Source: Saccharofermentans sp.
GTDB taxonomy: Bacteria; Bacillota; Clostridia; Saccharofermentanales; Saccharofermentanaceae
DNA length: 64,000 bases
Assembly (NCBI GenBank): GCA_016292215.1
Contig: JAEFBB010000001.1
Span: 124,001 to 188,000 of the forward strand
Direction: 5' to 3'
Shown: positions 51,253-61,800 of the stretch, piece by piece
How the letters are laid out: each line of letters begins with the position of its first letter
Position numbering within the stretch: position 1 is the stretch's first letter
The notes under the pieces: generated by a model
Told to the model about the DNA's origin: nothing
Database searches by the model: none
Seen by the model: the letters and a program-made list of their open reading frames with translations, nothing else
Made by a program: the position numbers and the translations under genes

Positions 51253-52281
51253 ATGCTGATGTCGAAGAACCGCTTTCTTAAGTTGATCTGTCTGTTCCTG
51301 ACGGTCTTTTCTGTTTTATCCGTTTTTAGCAGCAGTGTTCCGGTTATTGCTTTAGATGATGCTTCTACGGCAGATGAATCCGCTGAAGAAGAGGATATCG
51401 ATCCGATGTACTTCAAGTTCGTCGGACGTCTTTATGCGATAGTTACCCGTCAGATGCATGCCGATGAGAGCGAAAAGCACGATCTGGCAAAGAGCCTGAA
51501 GGGCGGAATCTCAGCCGCATATGATGTGATGTATCACTTCTATTTTTCCGATGCGTACAGGGAACTCGGCCAAAGCGACGAGGACTTTGTCGAGGACCTG
51601 TATACAGGTTGTTACGGGCGTTATGCTGACAATTCCGGTAAGAATTATTATGTGGGAAGGCTCGAATCCGGATACAGCAGATATCTGGTGTTCAGGGAGT
51701 TCCTATCTTCAAATGAATTCGTTAAGCTCTGCAGCAGCTACAATATCCGTATAAAGAAAATACTTATCAGCAATTATATAGACCACCTGAACGGCATGAC
51801 CTGCATCTGTGACGACTATTATGATCTTGACAAGAACGGCAATCTCGACTGGTGCTATAAGAATGCCGCCAAGCATGTCCGCTGCATAAATGAGTTCTAT
51901 TACACCAGTTCAACGAATTATTACATCATCGCCGACATTGATAACTGTTACATCATGATCTTCAAAGGCAGTGTAGGGCAGTGGTCTTTATACAAGATCT
52001 ACCCTATGTCATGCGGCAAGCCGGGTCACGAGACCCCGAGAGGGAACTATAAAGTCACGGGCAAGCTGTCTTATTTCTATTCCCACGGCTCGCTCTGCTA
52101 TTATGCGACGCAGTGGAACGGTCCTTATTACTTCCATAGTGTTACTTATAACTATAACGGCACCATACAGAACGGAAATCTCGGGCAGCACATATCTGCC
52201 GGCTGCATCAGGCTCAGAAAGGACGTTGCAGAGTGGGTTTACGATAATATCCCGATCGGAACGCCCGTTAAAACAGTCTGA
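51253..52281 (+). CDS. Secreted L,D-transpeptidase with DUF4214 domain
   Basis: A 342-residue secreted protein. A signal peptide covers about residues 1-33. Residues about 110-160 match DUF4214 (DEDFVEDLYTGCYGRYAD, SRYLVFREFLSSNEF), a domain found in many surface proteins. The C-terminal 120 residues form a YkuD domain (HETPRGNYKVTGKL) with the active site HISAGCIRLRKD, where Cys forms the acyl-enzyme. It probably makes 3-3 peptidoglycan cross-links or attaches proteins. The ATG at 51253 has GAGGA upstream; one at 51217 would break the signal peptide. Confidence 0.93.
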   Translation: MLMSKNRFLKLICLFLTVFSVLSVFSSSVPVIALDDASTADESAEEEDIDPMYFKFVGRLYAIVTRQMHADESEKHDLAKSLKGGISAAYDVMYHFYFSDAYRELGQSDEDFVEDLYTGCYGRYADNSGKNYYVGRLESGYSRYLVFREFLSSNEFVKLCSSYNIRIKKILISNYIDHLNGMTCICDDYYDLDKNGNLDWCYKNAAKHVRCINEFYYTSSTNYYIIADIDNCYIMIFKGSVGQWSLYKIYPMSCGKPGHETPRGNYKVTGKLSYFYSHGSLCYYATQWNGPYYFHSVTYNYNGTIQNGNLGQHISAGCIRLRKDVAEWVYDNIPIGTPVKTV

Positions 52282-52311
52282 GTTCTTGTCGGTTTTTGTC
52301 GGTTCTTGTCG
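52282..52311 (+). repeat. Three 10-bp tandem repeats
   Basis: GTTCTTGTCG, GTTTTTGTCG and GTTCTTGTCG follow one another without gaps after the transpeptidase stop. The rest of the gap to the recA promoter holds an inverted repeat CGAATTT/AAATTCG at 52414-52435. Confidence 0.8.
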
Positions 52312-52436
52312 TTTTCTTGAACGGTTCTGGCAAAATCGAAAACCTCGAAATGCCGTTCTTCTGGGACTTTTAAAAACAAAGTGTCCGATTATCGGGACTT
52401 GTATGTATTTGTACGAATTTTGTGGGCTAAATTCGG

Positions 52437-52465
52437 TTGACAAAAGTGTATCATAACAATAGAAT
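52437..52465 (+). promoter_or_regulatory. recA promoter
   Basis: A perfect TTGACA (52437-52442) and TAGAAT (52460-52465) are 17 bp apart. Confidence 0.85.
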
Positions 52466-52480
52466 TAACTCATAAATGAA

Positions 52481-52492
52481 GAACAAATGTTC
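52481..52492 (+). promoter_or_regulatory. LexA (SOS) box before recA
   Basis: GAACAAATGTTC is a perfect GAAC-N4-GTTC palindrome, the Gram-positive LexA/DinR core. It lies just downstream of the expected transcription start and 24 bp before the recA ATG. Confidence 0.82.
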
Positions 52493-52516
52493 AATACTTT
52501 TTTCTAGGAGGACGAT

Positions 52517-53644
52517 ATGGCTAAGAGTAAGAATGCCGGTAAGGGCTCAGTTGCCCAGGTTCAGGATAAGGATGAGAGAAGGAAAGCTCTTGACGCCGCT
52601 ATGGCGCAGATCGAGAAGCAGTTCGGCCAGGGTGCCGTTATGCGTTTGGGTGACAAGTCCCAGGTTGAGATCGATACGATCCCTACAGGTGCTTTGACAC
52701 TTGATATCGCTTTGGGTATCGGCGGACTTCCCAGAGGAAGAATCATTGAGATCTACGGACCCGAATCTTCAGGTAAGACGACAGTAGCTCTCCACTGTGT
52801 TGCAGAAGCACAGAAGATGGGCGGCACATGTGCTTTCATCGACGCAGAGCACGCACTTGATCCTGTCTATGCAGGCAATATCGGTGTTGACGTAGATAAT
52901 CTCCTTTTATCCCAGCCTGATACAGGTGAGCAGGCTCTCGAGATCTGCGAGACACTTGTCAGAAGCGGATGCATCGACGTAGTAGTTATCGACTCAGTTG
53001 CCGCACTCGTACCGAGGGCAGAGATCGAAGGCGAGATGGGTGATTCCCATGTTGGTCTTCAGGCAAGACTCATGAGCCAGGCATTAAGAAAGCTTGCTCC
53101 TGTAGTTTCCAAGTCAAATACTATCTGTATCTTTATCAACCAGCTTCGTGAGAAGGTCGGAGTCATGTTCGGTAACCCCGAGACCACTCCGGGCGGCCGC
53201 GCACTTAAGTTCTACGCTTCCGTAAGACTTGATGTACGTAAGGTTGAGACTCTCCGTAATGGTACAGATGTTGTAGGCAGCCACACCAGAGTCAAGGTTG
53301 TTAAGAATAAGGTTGCTCCGCCTTTCAAGGAAGCAGAATTCGATATCATGTACGGCAAGGGCGTTTCATCCGAAGGATGCATTATCGATTTGGGTGTTGA
53401 GAATAACATCATCGATAAGAGCGGATCCTGGTTTGCATATAACGGAGCAAAGATCGCTCAAGGAAGAGATGCAGCCAAGCAGTATCTCATTGACCATCCC
53501 GATGTCAAGGACGAGATCGAAGAGAAGATCAGAGATTCTTATATGCCCGCTGACGATGATGACGTTATCTCTGATGCTGGTGCTGATGCAGCTCCCGCTG
53601 AAGACTCTGATAACGATGACGATATTTTAGGATTCGATGTCTGA
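52517..53644 (+). CDS. recA: RecA recombinase
   Basis: A 375-residue recombinase that forms filaments on single-stranded DNA and triggers LexA self-cleavage. It has Walker A GPESSGKT (residues 81-88), Walker [13 protein letters not shown], the L2 region [21 protein letters not shown] and an acidic C-terminal tail. AGGAGGA precedes the ATG. It is SOS-controlled by the upstream LexA-type box and overlaps recX by 8 bp. Confidence 0.98.
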   Translation: MAKSKNAGKGSVAQVQDKDERRKALDAAMAQIEKQFGQGAVMRLGDKSQVEIDTIPTGALTLDIALGIGGLPRGRIIEIYGPESSGKTTVALHCVAEAQKMGGTCAFIDAEHALDPVYAGNIGVDVDNLLLSQPDTGEQALEICETLVRSGCIDVVVIDSVAALVPRAEIEGEMGDSHVGLQARLMSQALRKLAPVVSKSNTICIFINQLREKVGVMFGNPETTPGGRALKFYASVRLDVRKVETLRNGTDVVGSHTRVKVVKNKVAPPFKEAEFDIMYGKGVSSEGCIIDLGVENNIIDKSGSWFAYNGAKIAQGRDAAKQYLIDHPDVKDEIEEKIRDSYMPADDDDVISDAGADAAPAEDSDNDDDILGFDV

Positions 53645-54098
53645 TAATTCTACGACCAAGGAAGCCGTTACCTGCGCGATCAGGCATATCGGAACCGGTG
53701 TTTATTCTTCAGGTAAGATAAAAGTATATCTGCTTCAGAAGGGCTATTCTGAAGCAGATGCTATCAGTGCCGTTAAGCACTTGGTAGATACCGGTTATAT
53801 TGATGATATGCGTGCTTCGCGTAAGGTTCTTACGGCGCGTTCAGACAAGAAGCAGGAGAGCAGGCAGTATATCTACAAGCGCCTCCTTGAAGCAGGAATA
53901 GATCCCGACATAGCTGATGACATCACGGCTTCACTTGGCAGTGACGTCGATACCTGTGTGAGTTTGTTCGAAGCAAACTACCCGGGCACCGCATCTGATT
54001 ATTCCGACAGAGAAGAAGAGTTCATTAAGCTTGCAAAGCTCAGAGGATATAACCTTGAATGTGCAAGATCAGCGTTCAGAAAGTTTCTGGAACGCTGA
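53637..54098 (+). CDS. recX: RecX regulatory protein
   Basis: A 153-residue helical protein that limits RecA filament growth. It shows the three-helix repeats of Rec[49 protein letters not shown] and the C-terminal [20 protein letters not shown]. Its ATG lies inside the end of recA, so the two are coupled. Confidence 0.9.
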   Translation: MSDNSTTKEAVTCAIRHIGTGVYSSGKIKVYLLQKGYSEADAISAVKHLVDTGYIDDMRASRKVLTARSDKKQESRQYIYKRLLEAGIDPDIADDITASLGSDVDTCVSLFEANYPGTASDYSDREEEFIKLAKLRGYNLECARSAFRKFLER

Positions 54099-54203
54099 TC
54101 CCGCCGGTTGTTATGGACTTAAATGGATTAGATTGTTCTTCCTTGATCTGATTGTCGTATTAATGTTTTCCGTTTTGAGTCGCCTGAATCAAAAGAATGG
54201 TAT

Positions 54204-54539
54204 TTAGTTCACTGTAATCGCTACAAGCAAAAATGCAAAAATAAAGATAACCGATAGGATAAATGATGCCATCTTTAGTATCGTGTGATGTCTGATAAAC
54301 TTGCAGAAGAATATGATCTGGTAGATAAGGCAGAAGGGCAAAGGGATCATGTATAAGAAACCGAAGAGAAACGCGAGGATCATTCCGTCAAGCCCGTAGT
54401 ACTTGGAGATGTCCTGCATGCCGAAATATTGGCCGTAAATCCCACAATGGATCACGTAAAGATATGAGAGAAAGCTTAAGAAGTATAATACTGTTCCGAT
54501 TATGCCTTTGACCGAGATATTGTTAGAACCGTACCCCAT
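54204..54539 (-). CDS. Small membrane protein of unknown function
   Basis: A 111-residue protein with three membrane helices (about residues 10-33, 48-75, 86-108). AAGGGGG supports the start at 54539 over 54584. No family is recognised. Confidence 0.65.
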   Translation of the reverse strand: MGYGSNNISVKGIIGTVLYFLSFLSYLYVIHCGIYGQYFGMQDISKYYGLDGMILAFLFGFLYMIPLPFCLIYQIIFFCKFIRHHTILKMASFILSVIFIFAFLLVAITVN

Positions 54540-54699
54540 CTTTTTATCCCCCTTGAAGTTTGCTTTATACCGGTATGTTAACACGTTACTTTTCGTAATT
54601 CAAGAGAATTTTATCGAAAATCAATAAAAATTTGTGCTTTATCAGAAAAATTGCAGGCGACGAAAAAACAAGCAAAACCACAATTTTTCCGTGCTTTGT

Positions 54700-55470
54700 T
54701 TATGCTGTCCAGTGGGGATGGTCTTCAAGGTGTGCTGGTTGAAGATTGTCTTCATCAAAGATCGATATCCTTGTAAGGCATTCTTCTATATATTCGACAG
54801 TTTTGGGGACGTCTGATCTGGTCTGCGGATAGTTTAAGATCATGTTCTGGTAGACGCTTGCGAAGTATTCGTAATTATCTGCTGTCTCATGTCCGTCACC
54901 GATTGAGGTTACATCTGTGAAGTAATCTTTTTCTTCCTCGTATATCTTCAAAAACTCTTCTTTTTCTTCTGCCCAGCCCAGTTCGTAGGCTATGGCATGT
55001 CCGACTTCGTGGATGGTGGAACGCCTTATGGTGGCGGAGTTTGATGAGATGTAAATGATCCTTTTGTTATAGTCGGTCATTCCGCATATCTGGCTTGGGT
55101 AGTTGTATTCTTCTGCCAGATTTTTTGATGTTAACTCGATCTTCCAGCCGCGTAACTTCAGGAACTGAAGATGTTCAAAGGGGATAAGCGACAGCTCGTA
55201 TTGGAACATTTCTTCTGCAGTGCCGGGAGGAGGTTCTGTATAAGCATAATTAGCGTCTGATTCATCCGGATTTAAGTTTCTGGAAGGACTTAAATCGTCT
55301 AAAGGAGTTACTGTTGAAGAAGAGGCGGTATCATCTGGATAAACCGGTTGGGTTATTTCGGTTTGGCAGCCACTGCAGGCGATGGTCAAGGCACAGCTTA
55401 ACAGTGCCGCACAAACTGTCCGGGAGAAAACCCCAAGATTATGAGATCCTGTCAGTTTAGTAGTTCTCAT
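54700..55470 (-). CDS. Zincin-type metallopeptidase-like lipoprotein
   Basis: A 256-residue exported protein. The N-terminus ends in a lipobox-like LTIAC near residue 32, then a Pro/Ser/Asp linker to about residue 80. The zinc site is TIHEVGHAIAYELGW (HExxH) with a later Glu in NYEYFASVYQ, the pattern of anthrax-lethal-factor-like or M34-type zincins found in many Firmicutes. Substrate is unknown. It is divergent from rimO. Confidence 0.82.
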   Translation of the reverse strand: MRTTKLTGSHNLGVFSRTVCAALLSCALTIACSGCQTEITQPVYPDDTASSSTVTPLDDLSPSRNLNPDESDANYAYTEPPPGTAEEMFQYELSLIPFEHLQFLKLRGWKIELTSKNLAEEYNYPSQICGMTDYNKRIIYISSNSATIRRSTIHEVGHAIAYELGWAEEKEEFLKIYEEEKDYFTDVTSIGDGHETADNYEYFASVYQNMILNYPQTRSDVPKTVEYIEECLTRISIFDEDNLQPAHLEDHPHWTA

Positions 55471-55545
55471 ATTGCTATATTATCATATTGGCAATTGCGA
55501 TTCTTTAAGGGGCTTGAGCCTCCTTTTCGCGGATCCAGGTAGAAA

Positions 55546-56943
55546 ATGCAGGGTGCCTATGCTATATTCGTTCCTATGAATAAATCAAATGACAGTATAA
55601 AGATCACTCTTCTGGCTCTGGGCTGCTCGAAAAATCTCATCGATTGCGAGAACATGTCCACTGAGCTTAAGAAGGCAGGATATAACGTTATAAATGACGT
55701 GCCCGAATCAGATATCGTGGTAATCAATACCTGCGGTTTCATTGAATCCGCCAAGAAGGAAGCGATCGACGCAATCCTTGAGGTGGCAGATTACAAGGTG
55801 CCGAATGGTAACGTTAAGAAGATCATTGTCTCAGGGTGTCTGTCTCAGAGATATCCCGAAGATATCCTTAAAGAGCTGCCGGAAGTAGATGCAGTCCTGG
55901 GAACAGCTCATTACGGCGACATTGTCAATGTAGTAGCTAAGCTTGTGGATGAGCTCGATAAAGAGACGACCGAGAAGATCAATCTCACCTCTGGCAAGGG
56001 AGGCTTTTCCCATCTGGTTAAGGACAGGGAACTCTCGACGGAGGCTTACGCATGGCTCAAGATCGGCGAGGGCTGTCTTCACAGGTGCAGCTTCTGCGCG
56101 ATCCCTCTTATCAGGGGCACATTTGTCTCCCGTCCGATGGAAGACATTATTGATGAGGCTAAGATCATTGCATCCAGAGGCGTCAAGGAAATCGTGCTCG
56201 CGGCTCAGGACACTACTAACTATGGTATTGAGCTTTATAAGAAGAGGCGTTTGGCAGAGCTCCTTAAGAAGCTCTCTGAGATAGACGGGATCGAGCTTAT
56301 CCGTGTCATGTACGGCTATATGGACGGCATAACACCCGATCTGATAGAGGAGATGGCTAATAACCCCAAGGTCGCCCATTACCTGGATATTCCGATCCAG
56401 CATGGTTCGGACAAGATCTTGAAGGCAATGTACAGGAGAGATAACGCCGAACTGATCACATCAAGGCTTGAGATGATCAGGAAGGCCATGCCTGACTGCA
56501 TCATAAGGACTACCGTAATGGTGGGTTTCCCCGGTGAGACCGAAGAAGATTTCCGGGTAATGAAGGAAAACCTTAAGAAATGGAAGTTTGACAGGCTCGG
56601 ATGCTTTATTTTCTCCCCTGAGGAAGGGACACCTGCGTATGATCTGCCTGACCAGATCGATGAAGAGACCAAGCAGAGACGTTATGACGAGATCTATGAG
56701 CTCCAGAAGGAGATCTCGGCTGAGCAGTCCAAAAAGCGCCTGGACTCTGTGACCAGGGTCAATATCTGTTCAGTATCCGATGACGGCATCTTCTATATAG
56801 GCAGAAGCTACGGCGAGTCTCCGGAGGTAGATCCGGTAATTTACATCGCTTCACAGGAAGGTGAGCTCAAGATAGGCGATTTTGTAGACGCCAGGATCGT
56901 GGATTGTTCGGACGAATATGACATGACGGCCGTTACGATTTGA
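55546..56943 (+). CDS. rimO: Ribosomal protein S12 methylthiotransferase RimO
   Basis: A 465-residue radical SAM enzyme that modifies Asp of ribosomal protein S12. The N-terminal UPF0004 domain has cluster Cys in LGCSKNLIDCEN, INTCGF and VSGCLSQRY. The radical SAM site is CLHRCSFCAIP. A C-terminal TRAM domain ends the protein. The family start aligns best near the ATG at 55576, but only the ATG at 55546 has an AGG upstream, so the true start is uncertain by ten codons. Confidence 0.95.
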   Translation: MQGAYAIFVPMNKSNDSIKITLLALGCSKNLIDCENMSTELKKAGYNVINDVPESDIVVINTCGFIESAKKEAIDAILEVADYKVPNGNVKKIIVSGCLSQRYPEDILKELPEVDAVLGTAHYGDIVNVVAKLVDELDKETTEKINLTSGKGGFSHLVKDRELSTEAYAWLKIGEGCLHRCSFCAIPLIRGTFVSRPMEDIIDEAKIIASRGVKEIVLAAQDTTNYGIELYKKRRLAELLKKLSEIDGIELIRVMYGYMDGITPDLIEEMANNPKVAHYLDIPIQHGSDKILKAMYRRDNAELITSRLEMIRKAMPDCIIRTTVMVGFPGETEEDFRVMKENLKKWKFDRLGCFIFSPEEGTPAYDLPDQIDEETKQRRYDEIYELQKEISAEQSKKRLDSVTRVNICSVSDDGIFYIGRSYGESPEVDPVIYIASQEGELKIGDFVDARIVDCSDEYDMTAVTI

Positions 56944-57018
56944 CGCAAATCAATTTATGTATATTATTAGTGTGTTGTCTATAGGACGCATATTAAGGAT
57001 AAAAGGAGTATTTAGGAA

Positions 57019-57636
57019 ATGAATCTGCCCAACAAGCTCTCGCTATTGAGGATAATTCTTGTTCCTTTAACGCTCCTTTTTATGTTGCCGGTCAATATTT
57101 TCGGGTGGCAGCCTGAGGGATGGAACAACTTTATCAATTCCTACGGCATGCTCGTAGCAGGGGGGATCTTTATTATTGCTTCCCTTACTGATGCGTTAGA
57201 TGGTCACATCGCCCGCAAGTATAATCTCATCACCGATCTCGGCAAGTTCCTTGATCCTTTGGCAGACAAGCTCCTCGTTATCAGCATAATGCTCGCGTTT
57301 ATTAATCTGGGCAGACTTTCGGCCTGGATAGTAATGATCGTTATCCTGAGGGAGTTTGCCGTATCCGGCCTTCGCATGATCGCCGCATCCAAGGGCGAGG
57401 TAGTCGCTGCGAAGATGGTGGGTAAGATCAAGACCGTTACGCAGATGATAGCTCTTATCTATCTGTTGTTTGAGCCGCTACTCCTTAAGATCTTCGGCTT
57501 GGGCTTTGAAGGATATCCGCTTGAAGTCAGCGCGGTCACGATAATCGGGGATGTGCTTATCGGAATATGTGTTATTATGACTATTGTTTCGGGTGTTGAT
57601 TATCTTATTAAAGGCAAGCAATATTTGAAGGGGTAA
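57019..57636 (+). CDS. pgsA: CDP-diacylglycerol-glycerol-3-phosphate 3-phosphatidyltransferase
   Basis: A 205-residue membrane enzyme that makes phosphatidylglycerol phosphate. The CDP-alcohol phosphotransferase signature is complete: DALDGHIARKYNLITDLGKF followed by LDPLADK. Five to six helices surround it. AAAGGAG precedes the ATG. Confidence 0.95.
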   Translation: MNLPNKLSLLRIILVPLTLLFMLPVNIFGWQPEGWNNFINSYGMLVAGGIFIIASLTDALDGHIARKYNLITDLGKFLDPLADKLLVISIMLAFINLGRLSAWIVMIVILREFAVSGLRMIAASKGEVVAAKMVGKIKTVTQMIALIYLLFEPLLLKIFGLGFEGYPLEVSAVTIIGDVLIGICVIMTIVSGVDYLIKGKQYLKG

Positions 57637-57669
57637 ATGTCAAATAACTTCGATAGTCAAAATATCCTA

Positions 57670-57698
57670 TTGACAAAAGCCTAAAGTTACATTAAAAA
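57670..57698 (+). promoter_or_regulatory. Possible acpP promoter
   Basis: A perfect TTGACA (57670-57675) is followed after 17 bp by a weak TAAAAA. Confidence 0.5.
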
Positions 57699-57741
57699 CA
57701 ACTTGTGGATTTTACTTAAGAATCGTACGGAGGTACAAATT

Positions 57742-57987
57742 ATGACAAATGAAGAACTTTTCAACTCTATTAAGCAGATGATCGTTGATCAGCTCGGCGT
57801 AGATGAGGATACAATCACAGAAGATTCCTCTTTCGTTGACGATCTTAACGCTGATTCTCTTGACATGGTTGAGCTCGTTATGGCTATGGAGCAGGAATTT
57901 GATATCGAGATCCCTGACGATGTAGCTGAGAAGGTTGTAACCGTTAAGGATGCAGTCGAGTATATTCAGAGCCTTACAGAGGGCTGA
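57742..57987 (+). CDS. acpP: Acyl carrier protein
   Basis: An 81-residue acidic four-helix carrier protein for fatty-acid synthesis. The phosphopantetheine Ser is in [11 protein letters not shown] (about residue 38). GGAGGT fixes the ATG. It is followed by rnc, smc and ftsY in the usual bacterial order, but plsX and the fab genes are not in front of it. Confidence 0.97.
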   Translation: MTNEELFNSIKQMIVDQLGVDEDTITEDSSFVDDLNADSLDMVELVMAMEQEFDIEIPDDVAEKVVTVKDAVEYIQSLTEG

Positions 57988-58079
57988 TATGCCGGAGATT
58001 ATCAATCTCTGATAAATATTGAAGTTTCAGACGGCTGGGTGCGTGTTTATGCATTCAGCCGTTTCTTGTAAATAAGACT

Positions 58080-58790
58080 ATGACTGACTATTCAAGACTA
58101 GAACAGGATTTGGGCTATACCTTTATTAATAAGTCGCTCCTCGAGACGGCTTTTACTCATACGACCTATGTTTTCGAGACGGGCAGGGGACACTGGGAAT
58201 CCAATCAAAGATTGGAGTTTATCGGTGACGCCGTCCTGGACGTAGTAGTAGGACAGATGATCTACGAGTTAAAGCCCCAGGCTGATGAAGGGTACCTGTC
58301 CAAGATGAGAAGTGTCTCTGTTTGTGAGAAGTCTTTTGCCGAAGTTGCCCGAAAACTCCATCTGGGAGATTATCTGCTCCTCGGCAAGGGTGAGGCTCAG
58401 AGCGGGGGCAATGACAAAGATTCGACGCTGGCCGATTGCTTTGAGTCGGTTATCGCGGCGGTCTATTTTGACGGCGGATTCGAACAGGCGAAGAAATGTA
58501 TCTTGAAAAATCTTACCGAAACGGTTCAGAAAGCGGTAAACGGCGAGATTTTCCTGGATTACAAGAGCAGACTCTTAGAACTCGCGCAGACAAGGGGCTT
58601 CCAGCACAAGATCACTTTCGAGGTGACCGGGGAGCGCGGACCTGCGCATATGAAAGAATTCGATGTCAGTGTTTATTCCGATGACACTCTTTTGGCAAGT
58701 GCCACCGGACACAGTAAGAAAGATGCCGAGCAGAAGTGCGCGGAAAAGGGTATTAAGGAGTATATCCGCCTATACCCTGACAGCGTTTGA
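58080..58790 (+). CDS. rnc: Ribonuclease III
   Basis: A 236-residue double-strand-specific RNase. The catalytic signature is QRLEFIGDAVLDVVVG (residues about 41-56), with the second acidic site in LADCFESVIAAVY. A C-terminal dsRNA-binding domain holds YKSRLLELAQTRGFQHKITF and GHSKKDAEQKCAEKGI. It processes rRNA and other duplex RNAs. Confidence 0.96.
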   Translation: MTDYSRLEQDLGYTFINKSLLETAFTHTTYVFETGRGHWESNQRLEFIGDAVLDVVVGQMIYELKPQADEGYLSKMRSVSVCEKSFAEVARKLHLGDYLLLGKGEAQSGGNDKDSTLADCFESVIAAVYFDGGFEQAKKCILKNLTETVQKAVNGEIFLDYKSRLLELAQTRGFQHKITFEVTGERGPAHMKEFDVSVYSDDTLLASATGHSKKDAEQKCAEKGIKEYIRLYPDSV

Positions 58791-58871
58791 ACAGTTTGTC
58801 CTACAAAAAGGTCCTGTTTGCGTTATAATGCTTGGGTGATTATTTAGGATTAAGACGGAACTGACACAAGA

Positions 58872-61800
58872 ATGTATCTTAAGAAACTTGAGCTTCAGGG
58901 GTTTAAATCGTTCCCCGATTATACGTGTATCGACTTTGACCGCGGTCTTACGGCCGTGGTTGGTCCTAACGGCTCAGGTAAATCCAATATCAGTGACGCC
59001 GTTCGATGGGTCTTAGGCGAGCAGAGCGTCAAGCAGCTCCGTGGCGGCAAGATGGAAGATGTCATCTTCAACGGTACATCTGCCAGACGTTCGATGAACT
59101 ATGCCGAAGTATCCATTACTTTCGATAATTCCGACGGATATATAGATTACGGTTTCCCTGAGATCTGCATTACCAGAAGACTTTACCGCTCCGGTGAGTC
59201 CGAATACCAGATCAACAAGGTCAACTGCCGCCTTAAGGACATTACCGTCCTTTTCCTTGACACCGGCCTTGGCCGTGACGGCTATTCGCTCGTAGGACAG
59301 GGCCGAGTCGACGATATCCTCTCGACTAAGTCCGAAGACAGAAGAAGGGTCATCGAGGAGGCATCCGGTATCGTCAAGTACCGCGTCCGCAAGGATGAGG
59401 CACAGCGCAAGCTCAACAGCACTGAGCAGAACCTCGTGAGGATCAACGATATCCTGGGCGAGCTCGAAGAGCGCAAGGGACCTCTCGAAGAGCAGGCAGG
59501 CAAAGCCCGTAAGTTTAATGAAAATTACGAAGAATTAAAAAGGCTCGAGACATCTTTGCTCGTTCACAAGATCACTGAGGCTAATAAGGAGATGGGCGAT
59601 TCCGCCGGTCTCAAGGAGCAGCTCGAGAAAGAGATCCAGGAGCGTGAAGATGAATTCAACCAGCTCAGAAAGAGCAATCAGGAGATCATGGCCAAGAGCG
59701 AGGCTCTGGATAACGAGATCGAGGACAGACGTCAGGAGCTCTCAGACTTAACAGAGTACGAGCACGAGGCCCAGACAGATAAGAAGGTCTCAATAGAAAG
59801 ACTCAACCAGACCAACCAGAGGATCGAAGAACTCAAGTCTGACATGGAGTCTACCGATGAGACCGTCGCCAAGCTCACCAATGAGCTCAATGAGAAGAAG
59901 GCAAAGGCAGACAGCCTCCTGAAGGCTGCAAATGACGCCAAGATCTTGAGCGAGGAGCTCGACAAGGAGCGTCTTGCCAAGTTTGAAGAATACGAGGCCA
60001 GCAGAAAAGAAGCAGGCAAAGCCGATTCCAAGGTAAAGGCCAAGACGGAAGAGCTTTTCGAGACCAGAAAGAAGCTCACCGAGTGCCAGGCCGGAATATC
60101 TGCCCTTGATGACAAGATCCGCGAAATGCAGGAGGCAAGAGCTGCTTCCGAGACGGGCAAGGCCGAACTTTCCTCAAGGCTTGCCGAAGAAGAGAAGGCC
60201 TTGGATGAGATCAAGAAGATCAAGGGCGATGTCACCAAGGACATCGATACACGTAATAAGAAGCTCGAAGAGTTAAGAGGCCGCCAGGTCGAACTCAACC
60301 AGTTCTTCGAGATCAATAACAGGAAGCTTTCCGCTGAAGAGTCAAAGCTTAAGACTTTGAAGGACATCGACAAGCGTAAGGAAGGTTATCAGGAATCTGT
60401 AAGACGTCTTACTGAGCTTGCTGATACAGACAGATCGGTCAAGCACCTCATGGTAGGTATCCTGGGTGACCTTATCGAGACAGATTCCAAGTACGAGACT
60501 GCTGTCGAGACCGCTTTGGGAAATGCGCTGCACAATGTAGTTACCAAGAGTGAGGCAGATGCTGCCGAACTCATCGGAATACTTAAGGATAAGAGACTCG
60601 GAAGAGTCACGTTCCTTCCTATCGAGAACATCAAGGCAAGATATATTGACGAAGACGATCTCCGCAAGGCTAAGGGCGTAAACGGCTATATCGGCGTTGC
60701 GTCAGATCTCGTTAAGTCAAGCCGCGATCTTGAAGACATCGTAGCTAACCTTTTGGGCAGGATCCTTGTTGCTCATGATCTTGACGCTGCAAGAGTGATC
60801 GCGTCCAAGACAGGCCGTGCTTATAAGGTCATGACTCTTGAGGGCGACTCGGTTAACCCCGGCGGATCTCTTACGGGCGGTTCTTTGAGAAAGACCGGAG
60901 CCGGTACGGGCATCCTGGGCAGAAAAGCCGAGATCGAGTCCCTGACCAAAACCGTTGCAGACCTGGAAGCAAAGCTTGCCGATTCCGAAGACCAGCGTCA
61001 GGAAGTTGACGACGGCATCGGAACTATCAAGCGCGAGCTTGCCCAGCTCGGCGAACAGCTTAAGTTCTATCAGTTAGAAGAGGTTAAGGCTGAGGGCGAA
61101 TACAACAATACCAAGACAAGACTTGAAGAGACTGAAGAGACGCTTGCAAACTACGATGAGAACATGCAGGCGGTATCCAAGTCCAAGATAAGACTTGAAG
61201 AGGATTTAGAAGAGTTTACCCGCATTGAGCGTGAGATCAACGGCGAGCTCTCCGATTATCAGGAAGAGATCGAAGCTCAGCAGAAGCTCTCCGAAGAGCA
61301 GGCTGTTAAGCTCGAGCAGATCGTTGCCAAGGTCAGAGAGGCAGCATCTCTCGCTGAGCGCAAGCTCACTGAAAGAAGCGGTATCTTAGACCTCGCAGGA
61401 CATATCAAGAAGCAGATCGAAGAGGCTAACCAGGGAAGAGACAAGTTTGATTCCCAGATCAAGGAAGCCAAGGAGACTGTTAACAGCATTACCAAAGAGA
61501 TCAACGAACTTGATGCCAAGCTCGATGAGAACGAAAAGCAGCAGAAGGTCCTTGAGGCGAAGATCGCAGAGCTCTTTGAGAAGAGATCCGTAATCTCAGG
61601 CGACCTCTCATCGTTCGGTGACAGACTGTCTTCCAGCAGCAATGCGATAAGTGAACTGCAGTCAAAGCTCAATGCGCATGTATCAAAGTACGACAAGATC
61701 ATTTTCGAGATCGACCAGAACAAGAACAAACTCTGGGAAGATTACGAGACAACATATGACAACATCAAGGACAGCGTAGAGCCGGTCGAGAAGGTCGGCG

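Noticed and set aside
52282..52311. CRISPR array
   Set aside because: The three repeats are only 10 bp and directly adjacent, with no spacers and no cas genes in the window.
59732..60373. Long minus-strand Ser/Leu-rich frame inside smc
   Set aside because: It is the mirror of the Glu/Lys-rich coiled coil. Such Ser/Leu-rich antisense frames are expected by-products.
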